IMG/VR virus record: IMGVR_UViG_3300025913_000034
Coordinates: 1-64,000 of that record
From: a virus
Length of the DNA stretch: 64,000 bases
Direction: 5' to 3' (one strand)
A model generated the notes under the pieces. The model was not told where the DNA came from and did not search any database. It saw nothing but the letters and a program-made list of their open reading frames with translations. Numbering within the stretch: position 1 is the first letter of the stretch; every line of letters starts with the position of its first letter. Below, piece after piece: positions 1 through 8,841 of this stretch. Both the position numbers and the translations under genes were made by a program.

Positions 1-96
1 TGCCCCGGCTGCTACGACTGCACCCCGGACCCCGACGAGCCGTGTGCGTGCCTGCCGGACACCGGTATTGACTTCAGCAGCGAGGTGGCTGCGTGA
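1..96 (+). CDS. 3' end of a cysteine-rich protein (partial)
   Basis: The reading frame is open from the first base of the window to a TGA at 94-96. The 31 visible residues contain five cysteines in a CPGCYDC...CAC arrangement, which suggests a small zinc-ribbon or metal-binding tail. The start lies outside the window. The stop overlaps the ATG of the next gene, so it belongs to the same translationally coupled early operon. No function can be assigned from this fragment. Confidence 0.6.
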   Translation, partial: CPGCYDCTPDPDEPCACLPDTGIDFSSEVAA

Positions 97-443
97 TGGC
101 CGCCGCCGACGAATTCCGCAACGACTTTGCCGCGCTGTTCGTCCGCCTCGAAGACGCCCGCGGCTGCGTCCACGTCACCGAAGACGGCGCCATGTTCACC
201 CATGACGCCGCCATGGGCGAGAACGAGATCTGCGTCGAGGCACCGGACTTCGCCGACGCTCTCGGTGAGCTGAAGTGGCTGACCGGCGAGACCGCCGCCC
301 GCATCGAGGCGCTGACCGACGCCGTGGAGCAGCTGCACCGCACCGCACACGGCACCGACGCATCGCTGCTGCTGTGCCCGTACGCGCCGTGCAGCGGCCT
401 GCGGCGGCACCTGCCGAACGCGCGTGGGGTGGTGCCAGCATGA
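96..443 (+). CDS. hypothetical early protein
   Basis: Encodes 115 residues starting at an ATG that overlaps the upstream stop. A GTG one codon earlier is an alternative. The sequence is acidic and alpha-helical in character, with two cysteines in the C-terminal third (LLLCPYAPC). I recognise no family. Its stop overlaps the ATG of the methyltransferase gene by ATGA, so the two are probably co-translated. An accessory role is an inference from position only. Confidence 0.65.
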   Translation: MAAADEFRNDFAALFVRLEDARGCVHVTEDGAMFTHDAAMGENEICVEAPDFADALGELKWLTGETAARIEALTDAVEQLHRTAHGTDASLLLCPYAPCSGLRRHLPNARGVVPA

Positions 444-1216
444 GCGCGCCCGAGCCCTACTTCGACGATGGCACCGTGACGCTGTACCTGGGCGACTGCC
501 GCGAGGTGCTGCCGAAACTTGGGCTGCAGCCGGATTCCTGCGTTGCTGATCCGCCCTACGGCGAGACCGCTTCCGAGTGGGATTGCTGGCCCGATGGCTG
601 GGTTGACGCAGTTGCGAAGGCGCTACCGTCCTCGGCGTCGCTGTGGTGCTACGGCTCGGCACGGCTGTTCATGGACCGCCTCGGCGACTTCGCCGGGTGG
701 CGCTTCCACCAGGAAGCCCTGTGGGTCAAGCGCAACGGCACCGGGCCCGGTCAGAGCGACCGCCTGACCCGCATCCACGAGTGGGCCTATCACTGGTACC
801 GGGGCCGGTGGTCTGACATCCACCACGAGTGGGAACGCGAGCGCGCCACCAGCAACCGCGGCGGCGACGTCGTGCGCAAGGCTGCCCGCGCTGCGGAACA
901 CCAGCGTGCCGGACGGGCCTCCACGTGGCAGGACGACGGCATGCGGCAGCCCCGCAGCGTCGTGTACCTGATTGATGCGCCGTCGGTGCGCAACAGGAAG
1001 CGGCACCCCGACGAGAAGCCCCTCGCCACCGTCATACCGCTGGTCCGCGAGTGCACACCACTCGGCGGTCTGGTCCTGGACCCGTTTGCGGGGTCCGGCT
1101 CCACGCTCGACGCGGCCCGCCAGTGCGGCCGGCGGTCGGTCGGGATCGAGAAGAACGAGCGGTACGCCGAGGCCGCCGCAAAGCGGCTGAGTCAGCCAGT
1201 ACTGGAGGCATCATGA
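440..1216 (+). CDS. site-specific DNA methyltransferase (N4/N6 amino type)
   Basis: Encodes 258 residues. The catalytic motif DPPY is at residues 37-40 and the AdoMet-binding motif DPFAGSGST is near 214-222. Catalytic motif before AdoMet motif is the beta-class order of amino-methyltransferases, which methylate adenine N6 or cytosine N4 in DNA. An LYLGDC segment typical of the family precedes DPPY. The start overlaps the upstream stop (ATGA). No restriction endonuclease is adjacent, so the likely role is self-protection against host restriction. The target sequence cannot be read from the DNA. Confidence 0.9.
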   Translation: MSAPEPYFDDGTVTLYLGDCREVLPKLGLQPDSCVADPPYGETASEWDCWPDGWVDAVAKALPSSASLWCYGSARLFMDRLGDFAGWRFHQEALWVKRNGTGPGQSDRLTRIHEWAYHWYRGRWSDIHHEWERERATSNRGGDVVRKAARAAEHQRAGRASTWQDDGMRQPRSVVYLIDAPSVRNRKRHPDEKPLATVIPLVRECTPLGGLVLDPFAGSGSTLDAARQCGRRSVGIEKNERYAEAAAKRLSQPVLEAS

Positions 1217-1455
1217 CCGCCCGCCCCGTCCCGCGCGCGCAGCTGCCCGCCGACGCGACATGCGTCCTGACCGCCGGCGGCGCCCCGCCGGACGAGCTGG
1301 AGCTGGCGCAGATCGAGCAGTTCCGGACCTTCCTGCGCTCCCACAAGGACATCGGCGAGACCAAGGCCTGCGTCGTCACCTACGGCGACGGCAACTGCCC
1401 CCACATCCCCGACCGGGCGTACCCGGCCGACCCGAACCCGCACCTGGAGGCGTGA
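1213..1455 (+). CDS. hypothetical small protein
   Basis: Encodes 80 residues. The ATG overlaps the methyltransferase stop. The protein is mostly acidic and has no recognisable motif. A C-terminal segment is rich in Asp and Pro, and the two cysteines are far apart. Compact spacing on both sides places it in the early operon. Function unknown. Confidence 0.6.
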   Translation: MTARPVPRAQLPADATCVLTAGGAPPDELELAQIEQFRTFLRSHKDIGETKACVVTYGDGNCPHIPDRAYPADPNPHLEA

Positions 1456-1457
1456 CC

Positions 1458-1733
1458 ATGGTCGCCACGACCCCGTCCGGAAAGGTCATTACCTGCGACG
1501 GCTGCGGAGCTCCCATCGAGGAGGTCCGCGACGACATGAAGCACCCGGTGCTGTACCCGCACCAGTGGGCCGAGAAGAACGTGATCTACATCGTGTGCTC
1601 ACCGCTGCCCGACGGCACCCAGCCATGCCTGAACCTCGCACGTCTGGCCGACGAGCTGTTCGAAACCACCAAGTGCCGCGTCCCCGGCTGTACCGGCGAC
1701 CGCTGCCACACCGCAAGGAGGAGCCAGACGTGA
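1458..1733 (+). CDS. zinc-ribbon-like small protein
   Basis: Encodes 91 residues. It begins two bases after the previous stop. It has an N-terminal CDGC pair (Cys13, Cys16), two further cysteines in the middle and a C-terminal [11 protein letters not shown] cluster, so one or two metal-binding knuckles are likely. Proteins of this kind in actinophages are usually annotated as hypothetical. A nucleic-acid- or protein-binding role is plausible but inferred. Confidence 0.65.
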   Translation: MVATTPSGKVITCDGCGAPIEEVRDDMKHPVLYPHQWAEKNVIYIVCSPLPDGTQPCLNLARLADELFETTKCRVPGCTGDRCHTARRSQT

Positions 1734-2458
1734 CAACCGCTCCTGACCCGCAGACCACGCTGACCGCACGTGAGATCGCGCGCAAACACCTGACCGTCGA
1801 CGGCATCACCCTCACCCCGGCCGACATCGTCGACGCCGTCAAGGCCTACTTCGGCGACGGCCTGGACACCGACACGCTCCAGTCCTGGTGCCTGGCACTG
1901 CGGGACGAACTGTCCCGCGCGAACGTCACCACCACGGTGTCCATGTCCTGGCCAGATGAGCAGCCGCCGACCCCGCTGGGCGCCCCCGAGCTGGAGACGG
2001 AGAACGCCCGACTGCGGGAAGAGCTCGAGGCAGCCCGGATACGGCTAGACCTGCTGGCCCTTCCCGTCACCACCGACGGACTACGCGCCGTCCTTGCGGT
2101 CGTCGAGCGGCGGGAAGCCGCGGAGTCCGGGATCCCCGAGCGTCAGGCGCAGCTGCTCGCGGCCATCCGCCGAGACGGCGGCGACTGGTCGCCGATGCGC
2201 GCATGCGACCAGCTGCGAATCGACGGCCACGTCGTCACACGCGAACGCGCCCAACAGATCATGAAGCAGCTGGCCGAGCGCGGCTACCTGGAGCCAATCC
2301 GACCCCGCGCATACACCTACCGGCTCGTGACGTCTCAGCCGACGCCCCAGTGCACCAGCCACGCGCACCCGGACTTCGTTGAAGACCAGACCATCCGTTG
2401 CGAGTTGCCGGCCGATCACACCTGGCACCGCAACGGTGAGAGGACGTGGATGCCGTGA
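1730..2458 (+). CDS. coiled-coil protein with a winged-helix-like C-terminal half
   Basis: Encodes 242 residues from a GTG that overlaps the previous stop, with a strong AAGGAGGA ribosome site just upstream. Residues of about 75-125 form a Glu/Arg/Leu-rich coiled coil. The following 80 residues ([11 protein letters not shown]...[16 protein letters not shown]) look like a winged helix that reads replication- or silencing-type sites. The C-terminus holds a Cys/His pair motif. DNA binding is an inference. The exact family is not recognised. Confidence 0.7.
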   Translation: MTTAPDPQTTLTAREIARKHLTVDGITLTPADIVDAVKAYFGDGLDTDTLQSWCLALRDELSRANVTTTVSMSWPDEQPPTPLGAPELETENARLREELEAARIRLDLLALPVTTDGLRAVLAVVERREAAESGIPERQAQLLAAIRRDGGDWSPMRACDQLRIDGHVVTRERAQQIMKQLAERGYLEPIRPRAYTYRLVTSQPTPQCTSHAHPDFVEDQTIRCELPADHTWHRNGERTWMP

Positions 2459-2820
2459 CCGCGCTCCCGTCCAAGCCCGTCTGGACCCGTGTCGACCCCT
2501 GGGAGTGGTCCGTCGTCGTGACCCTCGCCAGCGGCACCGAGCGGACGCGCCGCGTCTGCAAGACCCGCTTCAAGGATCGGGGCCGCAAGGAGTGGTTCGT
2601 CCTGGACGACGGCCACGAGCCCTGGTGGCTGGCCTCGAACATCGACGACGCCAAGGACGAGTTCCTGCTGGCCTGGCACGGCTGGCGCCGCCCCTTCGGG
2701 TTCGTCGACGGCGACGGGACCCGGCCGATCTACGGCAAGAACGGCCTGCGCCGCGAGCGCTCCGTGATCCTTGCGGAGATCAAGGCCGCATACCGCGCCG
2801 AGCGGAGGGCTGGACGGTGA
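2446..2820 (+). CDS. hypothetical protein, Trp-rich
   Basis: Encodes up to 124 residues from a GTG at 2446. A second in-frame GTG at 2455 would give the GTGA overlap used by its neighbours and may be the real start. The protein is basic and tryptophan-rich (WTRVDPWEW, WWLASN, WHGWRRP), which suggests a compact beta-fold. No catalytic motif is visible. Function unknown. Confidence 0.65.
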   Translation: MDAVTALPSKPVWTRVDPWEWSVVVTLASGTERTRRVCKTRFKDRGRKEWFVLDDGHEPWWLASNIDDAKDEFLLAWHGWRRPFGFVDGDGTRPIYGKNGLRRERSVILAEIKAAYRAERRAGR

Positions 2821-3377
2821 CCGCGCTTGAGAACCTGGGGCAACTCATCGGCCCGGGCGCTGCCGAGGCCTTCAGCGAAGCCTTGATCAAGGCCCACGAG
2901 ATTGGCGTACAGTCCGCACGCCAGTTTCCCAAGGTCGAGATCTACCGCTGGGTCTGCCCCGTCTGCAACGGCGCCGGCCGCTGCGAGTCCGGCGAACGCT
3001 GCCTGCACTGCCACGGCAACGGCCTCACCAACGACATCGGCGGCTGGGACCCCACCGAATGCACACCCGCGCCCCGGCCGCCTGCTGTTATGGCCCGGCC
3101 CTGCGCCGACTGCGCATACCGGCCCGGCAGCCCCGAGGACGAATCCTCCATGACCATCAAGCTGCCCGGCCCGGACGAGCCGTTCTTCTGCCACTACGGC
3201 CTACACCGCATCGGCGACGGCTACGTCAACACCGCCACCATGGGCGAACTCCCGCTCGGCGCGATGCTGTGCGCCGGCTGGTGGGCGACCGCCAACGGGC
3301 AGCCCCGGCCCGAGAAGCCGTTCCGCGACCCCGGCGGCAACGACCGGCGCGCCGACGCACCGGAGCGTGCCCGATGA
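2817..3377 (+). CDS. protein with a DnaJ-type zinc finger
   Basis: Encodes 186 residues from a GTG overlapping the previous stop. Residues of about 44-68 carry CPVCNGAG and CLHCHGNG, the CxxCxGxG repeat of DnaJ-like cysteine-rich domains, which bind zinc. A second CADC cluster follows. No J domain is present. Similar small proteins accompany actinophage early genes. A chaperone-like or nucleic-acid-binding role is inferred. Confidence 0.7.
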   Translation: MTALENLGQLIGPGAAEAFSEALIKAHEIGVQSARQFPKVEIYRWVCPVCNGAGRCESGERCLHCHGNGLTNDIGGWDPTECTPAPRPPAVMARPCADCAYRPGSPEDESSMTIKLPGPDEPFFCHYGLHRIGDGYVNTATMGELPLGAMLCAGWWATANGQPRPEKPFRDPGGNDRRADAPERAR

Positions 3378-3706
3378 CGCGCCAAGGAGACCGCCGCCGC
3401 TTCGCGATCGTCGGAGTCCTGGCCGAACGCGGCCCGTCCACCGCGATCAGCCTCTGCCACGCGCTGCACCGCGGTCCCGGCACGATCTACCCCGACCTGG
3501 TGGCACTGGAACAGCAGGGCCGCGTCGTCAGCTACTGGGGCGACGCCGTACCCGGAACCGAGCTGCGGCGCCGCATGTACCGGCTGGCCACCGACGACGA
3601 ACGCCGCGACCACCAGCGCCGCCGCGAACAGCTGGAGGCGGCGAAGCGCGCACCCGCGAAGCCTCCGCTGCGCGTCGTACCGAAGCCCTGCGGCGGTGCG
3701 GCATGA
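3374..3706 (+). CDS. PadR-like winged-helix protein
   Basis: Encodes 110 residues, with its ATG overlapping the preceding stop. The segment GTIYPDLVALEQQGRVVSYW followed by RMYRLA matches the recognition helix and wing of PadR/MarR-type winged-helix domains, in which a helix bound in the major groove is followed by a beta-hairpin. The C-terminal 40 residues are basic. It is probably a small transcription factor of the early region. The gene next door encodes a similar fold. Confidence 0.7.
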   Translation: MTRQGDRRRFAIVGVLAERGPSTAISLCHALHRGPGTIYPDLVALEQQGRVVSYWGDAVPGTELRRRMYRLATDDERRDHQRRREQLEAAKRAPAKPPLRVVPKPCGGAA

Positions 3707-4047
3707 GCCGCCGCGCCGACCGCCGCCGCGAGGTCATCGAATGCCAGCTGCTACACGGCCCCGCGACAGTCCGGCAGCTGGCCCGCGTACTCCGGCGCCC
3801 GCAGCTCCTCATCTGGGACGACCTGACCGCTATGGAGAAAGCCGGCGCCGTCATCACCGAGTGGGTGCAACGCCCGGGCTGGCCCGACGGCGCGAAGGTC
3901 GCCGCCTACCGACTGCCGACGCTCGCCGAGACAGACACGCAGGCCGCGTATCAGGCCGCGATGGAACAGCGGATACGCGCCGCGTTCCAGGCCCGGGCCG
4001 AACAGGTCGCGCCCGACACCACGACAACCCCAGGGGGAACATCATGA
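3703..4047 (+). CDS. winged-helix DNA-binding protein
   Basis: Encodes 114 residues, coupled by ATGA to the PadR-like gene. The N-terminal half (REVIECQLLHGPATVRQLARVL followed by a helix, and a turn at AVITEW) has the pattern of a winged helix, and AYRLP matches the wing end seen in the neighbour. The two adjacent genes may have arisen by duplication. The ligand or operator is unknown. Confidence 0.65.
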   Translation: MSRRADRRREVIECQLLHGPATVRQLARVLRRPQLLIWDDLTAMEKAGAVITEWVQRPGWPDGAKVAAYRLPTLAETDTQAAYQAAMEQRIRAAFQARAEQVAPDTTTTPGGTS

Positions 4048-4562
4048 ACGGCCAACCCGAGCCGCCCACCGCGCTTGACCACGCCACCAGCCGCTGGCAC
4101 GAGACCAACATCGCCATCGGCGAAGCCTCCGGTCACGGCAACCCGCCCGACCCGTACCGCTACGCCGCACTCCTGGACGCCCGCGCCGGCTGGTGGGACC
4201 ACCTCGGCCAGCTCGCCGACCGCGCTGCCGGCACCGGCCCGGGCGTCATCCGCGACCTCTATGCCATCGCCTGCACCTACGCGGCCGAGCTCGACCGCCA
4301 GGGCGCCGCCGAGGTCCGGTTCCGGCACCGCATCCCCACGCTGCACCCCGGTGCCGAAGCGACCCGTCTCGGCCTGGATGGCGAGCCCGGCCACCGCTGC
4401 GAACAGTGCTGGCGCCCGTGGCAGATGGACCGTGACGGCGCCTGCGAGGCCTGCCCCGACCTGATCTGGGGGATCACGCCGCACAGCCGGGACGAGGCCT
4501 CCGCCTACCCGCCGGGGCAGCCGTGGGAGCCGGTGGCCCGGTACCCGGAGGACGACGAATGA
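4044..4562 (+). CDS. hypothetical protein with a C-terminal zinc knuckle
   Basis: Encodes 172 residues. An AGGGGGA ribosome site precedes the ATG at 4044, which also overlaps the previous stop region. The helical N-terminal 100 residues are followed by CEQCW and CEAC, a four-cysteine knuckle. No enzyme motif is seen. It sits in the translationally coupled early operon. Function unknown. Confidence 0.65.
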   Translation: MNGQPEPPTALDHATSRWHETNIAIGEASGHGNPPDPYRYAALLDARAGWWDHLGQLADRAAGTGPGVIRDLYAIACTYAAELDRQGAAEVRFRHRIPTLHPGAEATRLGLDGEPGHRCEQCWRPWQMDRDGACEACPDLIWGITPHSRDEASAYPPGQPWEPVARYPEDDE

Positions 4563-4789
4563 TCCTCACCACCAAGACCGAGGTCGACGAGGGTAAGCGC
4601 GCGCTCGTCGAGGAAGTCGACGAGGCCGCCGCCGCCATCGCACGCTGGCAGGCCGACCCCACCGATAGGAAGCGGTTCACCGCCGCTGACAACGCGATGA
4701 TGCGGGCCGGCGCCGCGCTCGCCGAGTACGAGCAGACGCTGAAGACCTGGGCGGCCGGACCGAGCACAGTCGGACAGGAGAAGCGATGA
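4559..4789 (+). CDS. hypothetical helical protein
   Basis: Encodes 76 residues, mostly one Glu/Ala/Lys-rich helix likely to form a coiled coil. The ATG overlaps the preceding stop and the stop overlaps the following ATG. It is too short and unspecific for a functional call. Confidence 0.6.
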   Translation: MILTTKTEVDEGKRALVEEVDEAAAAIARWQADPTDRKRFTAADNAMMRAGAALAEYEQTLKTWAAGPSTVGQEKR

Positions 4790-5511
4790 GCACCGACACG
4801 CCGCCGCCACGCGAAGCCCGGCTTCCCAGCGGCACCTACGAAGGCAGCTGGTACGACGACCAGCCGATCACCGCGCAGCAACTGGCCGGGCTCAGCGACA
4901 GCGTTGAGTCCGGCGAGTTGCCCAGCTACTCGCGGTTCGTCGTACGTAAAGTGCTGGCCGAGGTCGAGCGGCTCGGTGGCGAGCTCGGGCAGCTCCTCGA
5001 GGAGAAGGCCGCCGCATTCGTCGACGCCACCACGATGTTCCGCGGCCTGACCATCCGCGATGGACAGGCCCACCTCGAGATCGAACCGGCCCGCGAGATG
5101 ATCCTGATCTGGTGCGCCTCGGTCCGGGCCATGCTCGACGAACACCTGGCCCAGAACTACACCGAGACCGAACTGGAGATGCCGGCGAACTCGGTGTCGC
5201 TGGACATCCAGGACGGCCAGAACCCCACCGACTCCTACACGCTCACGCTCCAACGCCGGTACGGCAAGACGCCGCACCAGCTGCGGATGGAGGCCGAACG
5301 GGAACGGGACGAGCTGCGCGAACGGCTCGCCGAGATCGGCGGATTGCGGCCTGACCGCGAAGTCGGCATCCAGCGTCCCGGCGAAGAAGTCGAGCAGTGG
5401 TGCGGCTACTCGGACCTTCAGGTCCAGGCGTCGGCGGCCGATACGGGCGCGAAGTTTATGGAGCGAACTGCATACCGGACCAGTTGGACTGAGGTGACCC
5501 ACCGTGTCTGA
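4786..5511 (+). CDS. hypothetical protein with coiled coil
   Basis: Encodes 241 residues. Two heptad-like stretches (KVLAEVERLGGELGQLLEE and MEAERERDELRERLAE) point to coiled coils flanking a central domain that I do not recognise. The start is the ATG overlapping the upstream stop. It overlaps the next gene by eight bases. Function unknown. Confidence 0.65.
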   Translation: MSTDTPPPREARLPSGTYEGSWYDDQPITAQQLAGLSDSVESGELPSYSRFVVRKVLAEVERLGGELGQLLEEKAAAFVDATTMFRGLTIRDGQAHLEIEPAREMILIWCASVRAMLDEHLAQNYTETELEMPANSVSLDIQDGQNPTDSYTLTLQRRYGKTPHQLRMEAERERDELRERLAEIGGLRPDREVGIQRPGEEVEQWCGYSDLQVQASAADTGAKFMERTAYRTSWTEVTHRV

Positions 5512-5857
5512 GCCGATGAGCGACGCCCGCCTGGAGCAGCTTGCCGGACTGGCCGAGCTGCCGTGCAGTTGCAACGACGCTGACTGCGGCAACTACACCA
5601 GCGCGCTGACAGCCGTCGAGACGCTGGAGCTGGTGGCCGAGGCGAAGCGGGCCAGCGCCGAGCTGGCGAAGCTGCGCCCCGAGTACGGCGTCCGCGTCAG
5701 ATACACCAGCACGCGCATACGCGAAGAAGCCATCAGCGACAACGCCGGCGACGCCCGCGAGCAGGCCGCGAAGGTTGCCGAGAACCCCAACGTGGTGAGC
5801 GCGGTGCCGCTCAAGCGTCCGGCCGGCGAGTGGGAGGAGCTGGGCGCTGATGCCTGA
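5504..5857 (+). CDS. hypothetical early protein
   Basis: Encodes 117 residues from a GTG. An N-terminal CSCNDADC group could bind a metal. The C-terminal half looks like a small alpha/beta domain (YGVRVRYTSTRIREE...AAKVAENPNVVSAVPLKRP), as found in small phage proteins of unknown role. It overlaps both neighbours by eight bases. Confidence 0.6.
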   Translation: MSEPMSDARLEQLAGLAELPCSCNDADCGNYTSALTAVETLELVAEAKRASAELAKLRPEYGVRVRYTSTRIREEAISDNAGDAREQAAKVAENPNVVSAVPLKRPAGEWEELGADA

Positions 5858-6092
5858 GCTGATCAGCGTGGCCGTCGCGCTCGCCGCCGCCTACGTCCTC
5901 GGCTGGTGCGGACGCGGTGAGCGGGAGAAGCGGCTCGCGCGGCAGCCCAAGACGCTCAAGCAGCTCGCGCGCGAACAGGGCGTGAAGCCGTGGACGAGCA
6001 TCGACGACATGCCGACGGCGCGGCACGACCTGTTCAGCGCCGAGGACCTGGCCAGGTGGGATGCGGCGGTCCGGGAGGCGAGAGGGCAGTGA
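5850..6092 (+). CDS. small single-span membrane protein
   Basis: Encodes 80 residues. Residues of about 5-20 form one hydrophobic span (VAVALAAAYVLGW), followed by a basic stretch and a soluble tail, which predicts an N-out, C-in topology. It overlaps the preceding gene. It is one of several tiny membrane proteins in this early region. Their roles are unknown but could include altering the host envelope or excluding other phages. Confidence 0.6.
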   Translation: MPELISVAVALAAAYVLGWCGRGEREKRLARQPKTLKQLAREQGVKPWTSIDDMPTARHDLFSAEDLARWDAAVREARGQ

Positions 6093-6247
6093 CGAAGCGA
6101 AAGCGGAAGCCGAAGCGGAAGGTCGCTCCCGGGTGGTGGTGGCGATTCCCGGTGATGTGTGCGGTGCTGGCGCTGCCCGTGCTGCCGATGCTGGGGCCCG
6201 GATGGGTGCTCGCGCACGTCTCAGACCTCGTTGCGAGGGTGCCATGA
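6089..6247 (+). CDS. tiny basic membrane peptide
   Basis: Encodes 52 residues from a GTG that overlaps the previous stop. A lysine/arginine-rich N-terminus is followed by one hydrophobic segment (WWWRFPVMCAVLALPVLPML). The gene is shorter than many gene finders accept. The GTGA start and ATGA end couplings support it. Confidence 0.55.
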   Translation: MTKRKRKPKRKVAPGWWWRFPVMCAVLALPVLPMLGPGWVLAHVSDLVARVP

Positions 6248-6507
6248 CCAAGGCACCACGCACGCTTCCCGAGCAGATCCCGAACATCGACGACGTGCGC
6301 GCCGGCCGCGCCATCATCCGCACGCCACGAGGCGTCTACATGGCCGCCGAAGTCGCCGAGAAGCTGAAGAAGGCTGCGAAGCCGGACGACCCGTGGAGCA
6401 GCCCCTACGCACTGTTCGGCGTACCGATCTACGTGGTGCCGCCGGCGCGTAAGGCCCCGTGGCGGGTCCGTGCCTGGCGGCGACTACGGAAGGCGGCCGG
6501 ACGATGA
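6244..6507 (+). CDS. hypothetical basic protein
   Basis: Encodes 87 residues. The start ATG overlaps the upstream TGA. The C-terminal 20 residues are strongly basic (KAPWRVRAWRRLRKAAGR). No motif is recognised. It is coupled to the next gene by ATGA. Confidence 0.6.
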   Translation: MTKAPRTLPEQIPNIDDVRAGRAIIRTPRGVYMAAEVAEKLKKAAKPDDPWSSPYALFGVPIYVVPPARKAPWRVRAWRRLRKAAGR

Positions 6508-6833
6508 GCGACCCAACCCCGGTGAACGGCGTCATGCCCCAGCGCTACCACCAGCGCGAATGGCTGAAGGAGTTCGGCCACCCCCAGGCGCACGTCCACG
6601 CGGCCCAGTGGCTACACGCCGAGGACAAACGAGACCTCGACGCGATCCAAGCGCTCACCGAACACGGACATCAACTCGGCGAGAAGCTGACCGTCTGGCC
6701 GACATTCCCTGGCACCGGCGGCAACGTCGAGATCGGTAGCTGGGTCATGCGGGACCGGCACGGCAACGTGTTCGTGATGTTCGACGAGCACTTCAGGAAC
6801 CGCTACGAGGAGTGCCATGACGCCGGTCATTGA
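6504..6833 (+). CDS. hypothetical protein
   Basis: Encodes 109 residues with a high content of His and aromatic residues and no cysteine cluster. The C-terminal half reads as a beta-rich fold (VWPTFPGTGGNVEIGSWV). The family is not recognised. Its end overlaps the small membrane gene that begins at 6817. Confidence 0.6.
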   Translation: MSDPTPVNGVMPQRYHQREWLKEFGHPQAHVHAAQWLHAEDKRDLDAIQALTEHGHQLGEKLTVWPTFPGTGGNVEIGSWVMRDRHGNVFVMFDEHFRNRYEECHDAGH

Positions 6834-6933
6834 GAACACGATCACCGACCTGACCAGTATCGCCGTCTTCGTCACCGCCTGGTGGGTGCTCGTCATCGGC
6901 GTCGCCCGCGAGATCGGATGGTGGCCGCGGTGA
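6817..6933 (+). CDS. 38-residue membrane peptide
   Basis: A short open frame starts at the ATG at 6817, inside the end of the previous gene, and ends at 6933, where it overlaps the GTG of the next gene. The product has one hydrophobic span (TSIAVFVTAWWVLVIGVA) followed by a short charged tail. Coupling at both ends is the main support. Confidence 0.5.
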   Translation: MTPVIENTITDLTSIAVFVTAWWVLVIGVAREIGWWPR

Positions 6934-7229
6934 ACACCCCGATGCACGCCGCCGATCTGCTGACGATCGTCGCCACCGGCAACGGCCAGGACGTCCTCGA
7001 CGCCGTAGAAGCGATGACCGTCCTACACGGCCAGTTCCTGACCGCGCTCATGATGCGCACCGTCCTGGACCGGCTCGACGCCGAGAAGCTCATGCGGCTC
7101 GGCGACTGGGACTTCGGAGGCGAGTCGATGCGGTGGACACCCGAGCCGGCCGAGCCCGTCGACGGCGTCGCGACACTGGCCGCAGCCGAGCCGACCAATC
7201 CCGCAGCGACAAAGGAGCGACCGTCATGA
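6930..7229 (+). CDS. hypothetical protein
   Basis: Encodes 99 residues from a GTG overlapping the preceding stop. It has a helical N-terminal domain and a low-complexity Pro/Ala/Glu tail. No known motif. The end is coupled to the next ATG. Confidence 0.6.
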   Translation: MNTPMHAADLLTIVATGNGQDVLDAVEAMTVLHGQFLTALMMRTVLDRLDAEKLMRLGDWDFGGESMRWTPEPAEPVDGVATLAAAEPTNPAATKERPS

Positions 7230-7780
7230 CCAGCATCGCTGGCGACAATCCGGCCAGCCGTCGGCCGCGATCGCGAACCAAGACGGCCGCCGAGTGGGGC
7301 GGCCACCACTGGATCGCGTTCCTCCTGGCGGGAATCGCCGTAGGGCCATTCCTTGCCAGGTTTTCCTCCCCGTGGGACAGCCCCCTCAGGACCGCAGTCA
7401 CAGCGGTCATGGCCCTGGCCCTCTTCCTAGGGCTGCGACACGACGCGAAGCTGTGCGAGCGGTGCGCCGTCCGGATGCCGTTGGACGGCAACGCTGAAGC
7501 GGCACGACACGCGCGACAGCTGCACCTGATGCACCGCCCTGCCCTGTGGCTCGCCCTCGTTCTTGCCGGGCTTCCCATGACGTTCCTGCCGCCGTGGTGG
7601 GCGGCGTTCGCTGGTGAGGTCGCCGCCGTGCCGTTGTCGATGTATGCGTGGGTGTCCTCGCGTACCCACCGGCGGCTCTACCCGTGGTGCCCGCGCTGCA
7701 ACTGGGGCGACGGCGGCGACGGGATCCGAGAACCGAGCCCGGACCCGTCCATCGACGCACCCAGCCCGCAGATGGCCTGA
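7226..7780 (+). CDS. multi-span membrane protein
   Basis: Encodes 184 residues with four predicted spans: about 28-44, 55-70, 103-120 and a further hydrophobic stretch to about 140. Between spans 2 and 3 is a cytosolic loop with CERC, and after the last span a CPRC pair, so a metal site is possible. A good GGAGCG ribosome site precedes the ATG. Function unknown. Confidence 0.65.
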   Translation: MTSIAGDNPASRRPRSRTKTAAEWGGHHWIAFLLAGIAVGPFLARFSSPWDSPLRTAVTAVMALALFLGLRHDAKLCERCAVRMPLDGNAEAARHARQLHLMHRPALWLALVLAGLPMTFLPPWWAAFAGEVAAVPLSMYAWVSSRTHRRLYPWCPRCNWGDGGDGIREPSPDPSIDAPSPQMA

Positions 7781-8238
7781 TGGGTGCACCAACAACCGAC
7801 GAGAAAGAGGTCCACGTGGCGACCGAGAACCCCGCGGTGCGACCGGGCCACGGCCCCGGCGTGCCCGGCGCCATGCACCTGGAGGCCTTCGGCCAGAGCA
7901 TCGCCGACGCATTCGGTAAGTGCCCGTACCAGGTCGGATCCTCGACGACCAGCAAGACCTGGCGCGACGTCGACGTGCGGCTGATCCTTGACGACGACCA
8001 GTTCCACGCGCTGTTCCCCGGCTTCGCTACGGCGAACCACGTCGACGCCTTCTGGTCGCTGATCTGCGCCGCGCTGTCCGAGCTCGGCCGGGCCCGCACC
8101 GGGCTCCCGATCGACTTTCAGATCCAGTCGATGACCGAGGCGAACGAGAAGTACCCGGGCGGGATCCGCAACCCGCTGATGCTGATACGGGCCCGCGACG
8201 AGCACAAGCCCACCATGAAGGAGGCCAGCCGTGCATGA
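7780..8238 (+). CDS. possible nucleotidyltransferase-fold protein
   Basis: Encodes 152 residues. The segment VGSSTTSKTWRDVDVRLIL resembles the GS...(S/R)DxD motif of the MNT-like nucleotidyltransferase superfamily, which binds Mg-NTP through the two aspartates. The start is the ATG in TGATG with the upstream gene; a later GTG is possible. No antitoxin-like partner (HEPN) is visible next door. The call rests on this one motif, so it is tentative. Confidence 0.5.
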   Translation: MGAPTTDEKEVHVATENPAVRPGHGPGVPGAMHLEAFGQSIADAFGKCPYQVGSSTTSKTWRDVDVRLILDDDQFHALFPGFATANHVDAFWSLICAALSELGRARTGLPIDFQIQSMTEANEKYPGGIRNPLMLIRARDEHKPTMKEASRA

Positions 8239-8839
8239 CCCGTACGTCGTGGCATGGGAGATCAAGCGCCCGTGGCCCAGCAGCTACCAGACGAACAACC
8301 GCCGGCGCCGCTACTGGCCAGCGATGATCACCGTATGGCACTACGAACCCGACGGCCACAACTGGGGCACCAAATGCAACCGCCGCGGCCACTGGCGCTG
8401 GCACGTGCACCACTACCGCGTCCAGGTGCGTCCCCTGCAGCACCTGCGCCGCAGGGTTCTGACGCGCTGCGCCTGGTGCGGCGGTCGAAGCCGCAAACAC
8501 GACTGCGTCAACTTCGGGACCTCCTGGAACGGCGTCCGCAGCCGCTGGTGGCGCAGCGAGGCCGGCCTCATGCACCACGACTGCCACACCGTCTGGGGCG
8601 TCAGCCGCAAGTGCCTATGCGAGGTCCCGGACGTCAGCGACGGCTACGGCAGGTGCCGCCACTGCGACAAGTTCCGCGCATGGGGCGCCGACGTCAGCGA
8701 AGCCGACCTGCTCCTCGCCGAGCTCCCAACCGGCAGCCGGATCCCGGTCGAGCTGCGGCCCCGACTCGAAGCGATCTGGGACGAACGGCTCCGGGCCCGT
8801 GGCGTCGACCCCTCGACCACCGTTAAGCCGTGGAGGTAG
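8231..8839 (+). CDS. Cys/His/Trp-rich hypothetical protein
   Basis: Encodes 202 residues from a GTG at 8231 that overlaps the previous gene by eight bases. It contains several cysteine pairs (CAWCGG, CLCEV, CRHCDK) and many Trp and His residues, so it probably binds at least one structural zinc. No nuclease or methylase motif is evident. It belongs to the early accessory block. Confidence 0.65.
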   Translation: MHDPYVVAWEIKRPWPSSYQTNNRRRRYWPAMITVWHYEPDGHNWGTKCNRRGHWRWHVHHYRVQVRPLQHLRRRVLTRCAWCGGRSRKHDCVNFGTSWNGVRSRWWRSEAGLMHHDCHTVWGVSRKCLCEVPDVSDGYGRCRHCDKFRAWGADVSEADLLLAELPTGSRIPVELRPRLEAIWDERLRARGVDPSTTVKPWR

Positions 8840-8841
8840 CG